From JAICIG01 sp035532215 (GTDB lineage Bacteria; Planctomycetota; Planctomycetia; Pirellulales; JAICIG01), in contig DATKRK010000201.1 in the NCBI GenBank assembly GCA_035532215.1, positions 1 to 11,821 of the forward strand: DNA of 11,821 nucleotides, given 5' to 3'. Positions 6,653 through 11,821 of the stretch are shown one piece after another. Within the stretch, counting starts at the first letter, position 1. Every line of letters begins with the position of its first letter. Both the position numbers and the translations under genes were made by a program. The notes beneath the pieces were generated by a model, which saw only the letters and a list, made by a program, of their open reading frames with translations, searched no databases and was not told where the DNA came from.

Positions 6653-6743
6653 AGGCAGGCGAAGCGTTGAATTCAGCGGTCGGGCGAATCCGGCGGCCGT
6701 CGCCGGCTGTTCCTGTCGCCCAAACTTGGTCGGAAAGCCCTCT

Positions 6744-6749
6744 ATTGTA
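6744..6749 (-). promoter_or_regulatory. Possible -10 element for the aroDE operon
   Basis: On the minus strand this reads TACAAT, five of six matches to TATAAT, about 92 bases upstream of the aroDE start. No good -35 hexamer is seen at 16-18 bases, so the call is weak. Confidence 0.25.
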
Positions 6750-6863
6750 ACCTAAATTGCGGACGAATGCTCGGGGCGGAGTCCAGGCTTTTGGGCCGAA
6801 TTTGTCTGCTGCGGCCGCCGCCAAACGCCTCTCGGCCGGGCTGGGGCGAAAGCGGGCAAATAC

Positions 6864-6894
6864 TTGCGGCCCTAATTTTTCTGTGGCATATTCT
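6864..6894 (+). promoter_or_regulatory. hisA: Possible hisA promoter
   Basis: TTGCGG (6864-6869) is followed after 17 bases by CATATT (6887-6892), or after 19 bases by TATTCT (6889-6894), in an AT-richer stretch of the divergent aroDE-hisA spacer. The hisA start is about 50 bases downstream, with GGGAGGA at 6927-6933 eleven bases before the ATG. Planctomycete promoters are often poorly matched to the E. coli consensus, so this is tentative. Confidence 0.3.
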
Positions 6895-6944
6895 GGGCTA
6901 AGACCATTTTTTCAAGCGCCGCAGTTGGGAGGATCCCCGAGGCA

Positions 6945-7673
6945 ATGCAAATCTGGCCGGCGATTGATCTACGCGGCGGCAAATGCGTCCGCTTGCAGCA
7001 GGGCGATTACGACCGCGAGACGGTCTTTGGAGACGATCCGGCGGCCATGGCCAGACGTTGGGTCGCCGAAGGCGCCGAGTGCCTGCACCTGGTCGATCTC
7101 GACGGCGCGCGCGACGGACGCCCGGCCAACTTGCCGGCGGTCCGCGCGATCCTGGAAGCCGTCAAGATCCCCTGTGAATTGGGAGGCGGCATCCGCGACG
7201 AGGAAACGATCGGCGCGCTGGCGGAAATCGGTCTGGCGCGGCTGGTGATCGGCACCAAGGCGGTGGCCGATTCCGACTGGCTGCGCCGCATGGCCCGGAA
7301 GTTTCCCGGCCGACTCGCGCTGGGAATCGACGCCCGCAACGGCCGCGTGGCCACCGCCGGCTGGCTGGAAACCAGCGACGTGCCCGCCGCCGAACTGGCT
7401 CGGATCTTCGCCGGCGAGCCGTTGGCCTCGTTGATCTATACGGACATCGCCACCGACGGCATGCTCGCCGGGCCGAATTTACAAGCGATGGCCGAAATGC
7501 GCGAAGCCACGGCGTTGCCGTTGATCGCCTCGGGCGGAGTCGCCACGGCCAAAGACGTAACGGCGCTGGCCGCCTTGCGCATGGACGGCTGCATCATCGG
7601 CCGGGCATTGTACGAAGGAAACCTGAAATTGGCCGACGCGCTAGCCGCGGCCGGGGAGGTGCAGACCCGCTAA
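6945..7673 (+). CDS. hisA: Phosphoribosylformimino-AICAR ribotide isomerase (histidine biosynthesis)
   Basis: This 242-residue (beta/alpha)8-barrel enzyme isomerises ProFAR to PRFAR, the fourth step of histidine synthesis. The catalytic aspartates are visible: D8 in P-A-I-D-L-R-G-G and D129 in G-I-D-A-R-N-G, with T-D-I-A-T-D-G-M at 166-173. Phosphate-binding glycines occur at L-G-G-G-I-R (79-84), S-G-G-V (196-199) and I-G-R-A-L (218-222). The length is normal for HisA. W-L-E-T-S at 140-144 is typical of HisA rather than HisF. ATG 6945 is preceded by GGGAGGA. The gene stands alone, with no other his gene in the window. It is divergent from the aro operon and followed by a hairpin. Confidence 0.95.
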   Translation: MQIWPAIDLRGGKCVRLQQGDYDRETVFGDDPAAMARRWVAEGAECLHLVDLDGARDGRPANLPAVRAILEAVKIPCELGGGIRDEETIGALAEIGLARLVIGTKAVADSDWLRRMARKFPGRLALGIDARNGRVATAGWLETSDVPAAELARIFAGEPLASLIYTDIATDGMLAGPNLQAMAEMREATALPLIASGGVATAKDVTALAALRMDGCIIGRALYEGNLKLADALAAAGEVQTR

Positions 7674-7692
7674 AGGCGATCAAGAAAAAGTC

Positions 7693-7713
7693 CCCTCTCC
7701 CTCTGGGAGAGGG
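7693..7713. terminator. Hairpin after hisA
   Basis: CCCTCTCCC (7693-7701), a 3-base loop TCT, and GGGAGAGGG (7705-7713) make a perfect 9-bp stem. On the plus strand, where hisA ends 20 bases earlier, no T-tract follows. On the minus strand a GACTTTTTC follows, but no minus-strand gene ends here. It may be a dispersed repeat that also limits readthrough into the EF-G-like gene. Confidence 0.45.
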
Positions 7714-7751
7714 AAGCAGTTGCTTGGGGGACCGTTCGGCTCGAGGCCTGT

Positions 7752-7778
7752 TCACGAGATGGCCGATCACGAGATGGC
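7752..7778. repeat. Short direct repeat upstream of the EF-G-like gene
   Basis: TCACGAGATGGC occurs at 7752-7763 and again at 7767-7778, a 15-base period. It lies 30-57 bases before the start of the EF-G-like gene. It could be a pair of binding sites or a small duplication; nothing more can be said. Confidence 0.4.
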
Positions 7779-7808
7779 AGTTCTTGGTAATCGCACAAGG
7801 AAGCTTCC

Positions 7809-9908
7809 ATGGCGCAACGCAGCATCGCAGATATTCGCAACATTGTTTTTTGCGGCCACGGTTCGGCCGGAAAGACCACGCTCGTCGACAAGCTGTTGAT
7901 GAAGACTGGCGCCGTCAATCACCCGGCCAGCGTGGACGACGGCACGAGCATCTGCGACTTCGACGAGGAAGAGAAGCACCACAAGTACACCGTCGAATCG
8001 AGCCTGGTACACTTCGAATACGGCGGCAAGCACTTTCAAGTCATCGACACGCCGGGCTACCCCGACTTCATCGGCCAGACGATCGGCGCCATGCGGGCCG
8101 TCGAGACCGCGGCCATCGTAATCAACGCCCATTCGGGCATCGAAGTCAACACGCGGCGCGTGTTCAGAGAAGCCGGCAAAGCCGGTCTGGGCCGCATGAT
8201 CGTGCTCAGCAAGATGAACGGCGATAATATCGACTATCCGGCCCTGCTGGAGAGCATCAAGTCGATGTTCGGCCCGGCCTGCATTCCGCTCAATGTGCCG
8301 CTGGGCCTGGGAAGCGACTTCCACGGCGTGGCCAGCACGCTGCACGTGCCGGCCGACGTGAAAGGCGCCTTGATCGATCCGGCCACGATCAACACGGCCT
8401 TGATCGAAGCCATCATCGAGCACGACGAAGAAGCCACGGCCAAGTACTTCGAAGGCGTGCCGCCCAGCGACGAAGATCTGCCGCGATTGGCGATGGAGGC
8501 CGTCGCCGAGCGGAATCTGATTCCGATCGTCTGCGTGGCCGCCAAGGCCGAGATCGGCGTCACCGAACTGCTCGACGCCCTGACGATGTTCGCCGAGCCG
8601 CCCAGCCAGATCGTGCGAAAGGCGAAAACCGAAGAAGGCGCCGAGGTCGAAGTCAAGCCTGATCCGGCCGGGTCGCTGGTGAGCCAGGTGTTCAAGACGC
8701 GGATCGATCCCTTCGTCCAGAAGCTCAGTTTTTGCCGCATCTTTTCCGGCACGCTCAAGAAAGACGAGACGATCACCGCCTCGACGGCCCGCAAGGGGCT
8801 CAAGGTCGCGCAGTTGTTGCGCGTGCAAGCGAACCACACCGAAGCCATCGACTCGGCCGGGCCGGGCGAGATCGTGGCCCTGGCCAAACAGGAAGACCTG
8901 CACACCGGCTCGACCCTGGGCGCCTGGCAGATGCCCCCGATCGATTATCCGCGACCGATGGTCGGCCTGGCCGTCACGCCCAAGAGCCGCGGCGACGAAG
9001 GCAAGCTTTCGACCGCCCTGCACAAGCTGATCGAAGAGGACTCGACGCTCCGGCTCGACCGCGATCCGCAGACCAAAGAGCTGGTCATGACCGGCATGAG
9101 CGAGTTGCACTTGCAACTTTTGCGCGAGCGGCTCAAGCGCCGCGACAAGGTCGAGGTCGACACGCACGAGCCGAAGATTCCCTACCGCGAGACGATTCAA
9201 GCGACCGCCGAAGGCAGCTACCGGCACAAGAAGCAGACCGGCGGGCGCGGCCAGTTCGGCGAAGTCCATATTCGCATGTATCCGTTCCCTGAAGGAACGA
9301 AAATCGAAGAGTTCCTCACCAAGGAGCGTTTCCCCTCGATGCGCAGCCACCACTACGACCAAAGCCACAACTTCGTCTGGGTCGACTCGATCGTCGGCGG
9401 CACGATTCCCAACAATTTCTTGCCGGCCGTGCAGAAGGGCTTCATGGAACGCATGGAGCGCGGCGTGATCGCGGGCTACAAAGTGAAAAACGTCTGCGCC
9501 GAGGTCTTCTTCGGCAAACACCACCCAGTCGATAGTTCGGAAGCCGCCTTCAAGACGGCCGGCTCGATGGTCTTCCGCAACGTATTTCAGCAGGCCAAGC
9601 CGAGCCTGCTCGAACCGATCGTGATATTGCACATCACGGTGCCTGGCTCGAAGCTCGGCGACATCAACAGCGACATGTCGGGCCGCCGCGGCCGCGTGCT
9701 CGGCATGGATTCGGCCGGCGGCGACTTGCAAACCGTCACTGCCGAAGTTCCCCTGGCCGAAGTGACGACCTACGCCCGGGCGCTCTCCAGCATGACCGGC
9801 GGGCAGGGCAGTTACACGATGGAATTCAGCCGCTACGACGTCGTCCCCGGCAACGTGCAGAAAGAGATCATCGAAAAGGCCGTGCTGCACCCAGAAGAGG
9901 AGGAGTGA
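7809..9908 (+). CDS. Elongation factor G-like GTPase (EF-G2 type)
   Basis: This 699-residue protein has the full EF-G layout: GTPase domain (about 1-285), domain II (288-375), domain III (382-455), domain IV with K-K-Q-T-G-G-R-G-Q-F-G-E-V (474-486), and domain V (about 600-680). The P-loop is G-H-G-S-A-G-K-T (16-23). It departs from housekeeping EF-G in several places. Switch I lacks R-G-I-T-I (K-Y-T-V-E-S-S at 59-65). G3 is D-T-P-G-Y (80-84), with Tyr where the catalytic His sits. G4 is S-K-M-N (134-137) instead of N-K-M-D. These changes point to the EF-G2/EF-G-like subfamily rather than the main translocase, so ribosome-dependent GTP hydrolysis may be weak or differently triggered. ATG 7809 follows AAGGAAG. 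The tail is acidic (E-E-E-E). Confidence 0.9.
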   Translation: MAQRSIADIRNIVFCGHGSAGKTTLVDKLLMKTGAVNHPASVDDGTSICDFDEEEKHHKYTVESSLVHFEYGGKHFQVIDTPGYPDFIGQTIGAMRAVETAAIVINAHSGIEVNTRRVFREAGKAGLGRMIVLSKMNGDNIDYPALLESIKSMFGPACIPLNVPLGLGSDFHGVASTLHVPADVKGALIDPATINTALIEAIIEHDEEATAKYFEGVPPSDEDLPRLAMEAVAERNLIPIVCVAAKAEIGVTELLDALTMFAEPPSQIVRKAKTEEGAEVEVKPDPAGSLVSQVFKTRIDPFVQKLSFCRIFSGTLKKDETITASTARKGLKVAQLLRVQANHTEAIDSAGPGEIVALAKQEDLHTGSTLGAWQMPPIDYPRPMVGLAVTPKSRGDEGKLSTALHKLIEEDSTLRLDRDPQTKELVMTGMSELHLQLLRERLKRRDKVEVDTHEPKIPYRETIQATAEGSYRHKKQTGGRGQFGEVHIRMYPFPEGTKIEEFLTKERFPSMRSHHYDQSHNFVWVDSIVGGTIPNNFLPAVQKGFMERMERGVIAGYKVKNVCAEVFFGKHHPVDSSEAAFKTAGSMVFRNVFQQAKPSLLEPIVILHITVPGSKLGDINSDMSGRRGRVLGMDSAGGDLQTVTAEVPLAEVTTYARALSSMTGGQGSYTMEFSRYDVVPGNVQKEIIEKAVLHPEEEE

Positions 9909-9948
9909 GGGCAAGGGGGAAGTCGGCAGTCGGAACGGGGCACGGAGG

Positions 9949-9968
9949 GCCGGGCGCCCTCGCCCGGC
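9949..9968. terminator. Hairpin after the EF-G-like gene
   Basis: GCCGGGCG (9949-9956), loop CCCT, and CGCCCGGC (9961-9968) make a perfect 8-bp GC stem 40 bases after the stop codon. No T-tract follows, so it would be an atypical terminator or a repeat. Confidence 0.4.
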
Positions 9969-10017
9969 GGCTGCACGCAACTCGGTGTCACTGGCCACGT
10001 TTCTAGGCTGAGGGCCG

Positions 10018-10914
10018 ATGAGCAACTCCATCGACGATTACCGGAAACGAGTCGAAAAACACCTTTCCCGACCCGAGCAACAGCCCGTTTTGGAAGTGGC
10101 GGCGGCGCTTTGCTACCCCTCGTTTCACCCGGAGACCCTGTTGCGGGCATGCCGTCAGGACGTCAGGACGGCAAGACGACAAGACGACAAGACGACATTC
10201 CGGCTCGTGACGCTGATAGAGAGCCTTTGGCATTCGAAACTCTCGAACCCAGAACTGATCGAAGAAGTCGCCGAAGCTCCGGTGGAAACCGCGCGCCGCT
10301 TCTGGCAAGCCATCGCCGACTTGGACCTGCCGACCATTCGAGTCGAGAAGTCTCTTGGCCTCGATGGGATGAGTATCTCGGTGGTCCATACCTGCGGCGA
10401 CACTATGACCTCGTTCGAGACATGGTCCCCTGACCCCGGATCGCCTGAAGGGAAGTTCGTGGCGTTACTGTACAGCCTTGGCTGGGAATTGTTGAAGGAG
10501 CAAGCGAGCATTCAGCGATTGGAGCAGCTTCATGGATACTTGAGGCTTGGCTTGCCCGCACGAGTCATTCATGGCGAGGTGGCGACGTTGCGGCTTTTCG
10601 GTATCCTGTCGTCAAATGAAGCGAGAGAATTGAGGCAGCTATTTGCATCGATACCGCCTGGCACACCGCTCGTGCTCGATATGACGAACTTCGAGGGCAT
10701 GGGAACGCTCCTCTATCCCATTTTTGCCGAGTTCGCAACTCGGCATCCGATCATCGGCTGGGCAGCCTCGGCAATTGCGAGGCGTCAAATCGAAGAGATG
10801 CAATTAGTCGAGCCGCACGTGTTCGACTCGACCGCCGATGCAGTTGAGTGGCTACTGGGCCGAACAAACCAACCTAAAAGTTGGCCTGGCTGGCCGCGCC
10901 GCAATACCGTCTAG
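10018..10914 (+). CDS. Uncharacterised protein with a C-terminal STAS-like domain
   Basis: The product has 298 residues. I do not recognise the N-terminal half, which is soluble and helical in character with no signal peptide or membrane segment. Residues about 185-285 resemble a STAS (anti-sigma antagonist-like) fold: a strand A-T-L-R-L-F-G, a helix S-N-E-A-R-E-L-R-Q-L-F, a strand T-P-L-V-L-D-M-T, then helices ending A-V-E-W-L-L-G. The usual D-S/T-S-G phosphorylation loop is replaced by N-F-E-G-M-G (224-229), so phospho-switching of the classical kind is doubtful. Residues 46-60 are encoded by an octamer tandem repeat. Codon use appears less GC-biased than in the neighbours, suggesting an accessory or transferred gene. 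ATG 10018 follows GAGGG. The last 15 or so residues (after W-L-L-G-R) look non-conserved. Confidence 0.7.
   Translation: MSNSIDDYRKRVEKHLSRPEQQPVLEVAAALCYPSFHPETLLRACRQDVRTARRQDDKTTFRLVTLIESLWHSKLSNPELIEEVAEAPVETARRFWQAIADLDLPTIRVEKSLGLDGMSISVVHTCGDTMTSFETWSPDPGSPEGKFVALLYSLGWELLKEQASIQRLEQLHGYLRLGLPARVIHGEVATLRLFGILSSNEARELRQLFASIPPGTPLVLDMTNFEGMGTLLYPIFAEFATRHPIIGWAASAIARRQIEEMQLVEPHVFDSTADAVEWLLGRTNQPKSWPGWPRRNTV
10153..10196 (+). repeat. Octamer tandem repeat inside a coding sequence
   Basis: About 5.5 copies of an 8-base unit are present: CGTCAGGA twice, CGGCAAGA once, CGACAAGA twice, then CGAC. It encodes residues 46-60 of the STAS-like protein (R-Q-D-V-R-T-A-R-R-Q-D-D-K-T-T). Because 8 is not a multiple of 3, gain or loss of one unit shifts the frame. 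Confidence 0.85.
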
Positions 10915-11021
10915 GCTTGATCATCGCGGCCAGCCTAGGCGCGGGTGCGGCGTTCGCGTTTACTTGGAAACTCGCAGGCGGCCTCCGGGCATGGCGCAAC
11001 CGGATGCGGCAGTCCGAATAA
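10881..11021 (+). CDS. Possible small membrane protein, overlapping the preceding gene
   Basis: A 46-codon frame starts at TTG 10881-10883, just after an in-frame TAA (10875-10877), and ends in TAA 11019-11021. Residues about 13-29 form one hydrophobic helix (L-I-I-A-A-S-L-G-A-G-A-A-F-A-F-T-W). A basic tail, R-A-W-R-N-R-M-R-Q-S-E, suggests a cytoplasmic C-terminus. It overlaps the 3' end of the STAS-like gene by 34 bases in another frame, so it could be translationally coupled. Against it: a TTG start, no clear Shine-Dalgarno, and no recognised family. It could instead be the displaced C-terminus of an older, longer frame. Confidence 0.35.
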   Translation: MAWLAAPQYRLGLIIAASLGAGAAFAFTWKLAGGLRAWRNRMRQSE

Positions 11022-11057
11022 GAGGCTCCGCCCGTAGCCGGCGGTTTAGTCCCAGGC

Positions 11058-11102
11058 GTTCCGAATTCCGACCTCCGAATTCCGCGTTCCGAATTCCGAG
11101 TT
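11058..11102. repeat. Heptamer/14-mer repeat array in an intergenic spacer
   Basis: Three 14-base units, GTTCCGAATTCCGA, CCTCCGAATTCCGC and GTTCCGAATTCCGA, follow each other without gaps and end in GTT. Each is two heptamers of R-T-T-C-C-G-A type. The array ends 20 bases before the next gene start. The same heptamer appears at 1562-1584. Confidence 0.8.
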
Positions 11103-11122
11103 GGCGTGAGCTAGGCTTTCTT

Positions 11123-11665
11123 ATGCCCACGCTATTCGAAACCGTGACCAATCTCGCCGCTCAGGCCGACGTGGTTCGACGCCGGCGATATGGCGTGATT
11201 GAGGTCGTGGAAGGGACATTTCGTCTGTTGCGGTTGCGGCCGTTTCCGAAGTTCTATACGCCGCTCGATTTTTTCCTCCGCGGCGAGGGCTACCACCGTT
11301 CGCAACCGGGCGACCGCTGCCTGATGTACTACAACCAGCCGTGCAGTTTCAGTAATTTCCTGGCGCTCAAGTACGTCGTCTCGACCCGCGACGCCACATT
11401 GGCCACGTTTCGCGGAGCGCTCGACGTGCTAGACCAGATCGCGGAGATCAAAAGCACTGATGCGCTGCTTTGCGAGGTCGCCAACTTTCGCATCTCCGAC
11501 CGGCTGCTGGCCCGCTGGGGCTGGGCACCCCACGCGCCCGCGCGTTGGCGCCGCAACTACATCAAGCGGTTTTACGGGGCCTACCCGCGCCGCGACGGCG
11601 GGACTCAACGCGATCCGTCGCGCACGAGTAGAGAATCAGGAGAACTAACCACTAATTCACTCTAA
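11123..11665 (+). CDS. Small conserved protein of planctomycete type, function unknown
   Basis: The product has 180 residues from ATG 11123; the longer upstream frame is non-coding repeat sequence. I recognise the C-terminal core A-R-W-G-W-A-P-H-A-P (131-140), then R-W-R-R-N-Y-I-K-R-F-Y-G, as a motif shared by small proteins of Pirellula/Rhodopirellula-like genomes, but I know no function. The N-terminal half is basic (V-R-R-R-R-Y at 18-23), with P-F-P-K-F-Y-T-P-L-D-F-F-L-R-G-E-G-Y near 40-58. No signal peptide, membrane span or metal-binding cluster is evident. The final residues (E-L-T-T-N-S-L) are encoded by a decamer repeat, so the original stop has probably been lost. No strong Shine-Dalgarno precedes the ATG. 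Confidence 0.7.
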   Translation: MPTLFETVTNLAAQADVVRRRRYGVIEVVEGTFRLLRLRPFPKFYTPLDFFLRGEGYHRSQPGDRCLMYYNQPCSFSNFLALKYVVSTRDATLATFRGALDVLDQIAEIKSTDALLCEVANFRISDRLLARWGWAPHAPARWRRNYIKRFYGAYPRRDGGTQRDPSRTSRESGELTTNSL

Positions 11666-11679
11666 TCCACGCTAATTAT
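11650..11679. repeat. Decamer tandem repeat at the 3' end of the small conserved gene
   Basis: CACTAATTCA, CTCTAATCCA and CGCTAATTAT follow each other (11650-11679), and a related AACTAACC precedes them. The array supplies the last codons and the stop of the upstream gene and runs to within 9 bases of the transposase stop on the other strand. Confidence 0.65.
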
Positions 11680-11687
11680 TGGCCTCC

Positions 11688-11821
11688 TCAGCAGAATTCG
11701 TGGGTGAATTCTGGTTCGGGGAGGGCCCCAAGTGCGTGGTACAAGGCGATTTGTTCGGCTTCGAAGGTGCGAAAGCCGTAGGCTTTTCTGGTAGTCAATT
11801 TGGCTTTGTTGTTGAAACCTT
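11688..11821 (-). CDS. C-terminal end of an ISL3-like transposase, cut by the window edge
   Basis: The minus-strand frame from 11819 to the TGA at 11688-11690 gives 43 residues: N-N-K-A-K-L-T-T-R-K-A-Y-G-F-R-T-F-E near the edge, then L-Y-H-A-L-G-A-L-P-E-P-E and a final H-E-F-C. The K-A-Y-G-F-R-x-F pattern close to the C-terminus is typical of ISL3-family transposases, which I recognise from memory. The catalytic residues lie outside the window. The insertion sequence end should lie within the short space after the stop, but I cannot identify its terminal inverted repeat with only one end in view. The gene is convergent with the small conserved gene to its left. Confidence 0.7.
   Translation of the reverse strand, partial: GFNNKAKLTTRKAYGFRTFEAEQIALYHALGALPEPEFTHEFC

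Noticed and set aside
5150..6670. Plus-strand frame of 506 codons opposite aroDE
   Set aside because: It is antisense to a clearly conserved bifunctional enzyme, with no motif of its own.
6767..6901. 44-codon plus-strand frame in the aroDE-hisA spacer with a hydrophobic end, considered as a hisA leader peptide
   Set aside because: It contains only one His codon, has no clear ribosome binding site, and overlaps the likely hisA promoter. It is probably chance.
7767..10031. Minus-strand frame of 754 codons opposite the EF-G-like gene
   Set aside because: Long antisense frames are expected in GC-rich DNA. The plus strand carries clear EF-G motifs throughout, and this frame shows no recognisable domain.
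10153..10196. CRISPR-like array
   Set aside because: The units are contiguous octamers with no spacers, so it is a simple tandem repeat.

Overview
The window is GC-rich (about 60-65% by eye) and looks like a chromosomal segment of a planctomycete, probably of the Pirellulales type. I base this on the gene families rather than on any database search: a secreted PQQ-like beta-propeller protein with the W-P-A-W-R-G-P-H-R-D-G opening typical of that phylum, a fused 3-dehydroquinate dehydratase/shikimate dehydrogenase, a small conserved protein ending in a W-x-P-H...R-W-x-R-N-Y-I-K-R-F-Y-G motif, and abundant short intergenic repeats.

Layout. Bases 1-146 (minus) hold the N-terminal part of a probable IS4-like transposase cut by the window edge. 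Bases 273-1532 (plus) encode the beta-propeller protein. It converges on a serine O-acetyltransferase gene of the EpsC/CysE type (1589-2545, minus). That gene is preceded by a 26-codon reading frame (2655-2735, minus) ending C-S-C-P-A-C-S-C-P-E, which overlaps a small hairpin; I propose it is a cysteine-sensing leader peptide. A 157-bp MITE-like inverted-repeat element (3042-3198) follows. Next comes a minus-strand operon read from 6652 down to 3202: bifunctional aroD-aroE, shikimate kinase, and a prepilin peptidase whose GTG start overlaps the kinase stop. A 56-bp-stem-content palindrome (two perfect 28-bp arms) sits inside the coding sequence of the kinase N-terminus.

From 6653 a divergent intergenic region separates the aro operon from hisA (6945-7673, plus). 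A GTPase of the EF-G2 type follows (7809-9908, plus) with altered G-box residues. Then come a protein with a C-terminal STAS-like domain whose coding sequence contains an octamer tandem repeat (10018-10914), a possible tiny membrane protein overlapping it (10881-11021), a patch of heptamer repeats, and the small conserved planctomycete-type protein (11123-11665). The window ends in the C-terminus of an ISL3-like transposase (11688-11821, minus).

Functionally the core is amino-acid biosynthesis: cysteine (EpsC), aromatic (AroDE, AroK) and histidine (HisA). A prepilin peptidase is co-transcribed with the aromatic genes and a translation-factor paralogue lies downstream of hisA. The edges and gaps are rich in mobile and repetitive DNA. 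The most interesting signal is the cysteine-codon-rich leader in front of epsC.
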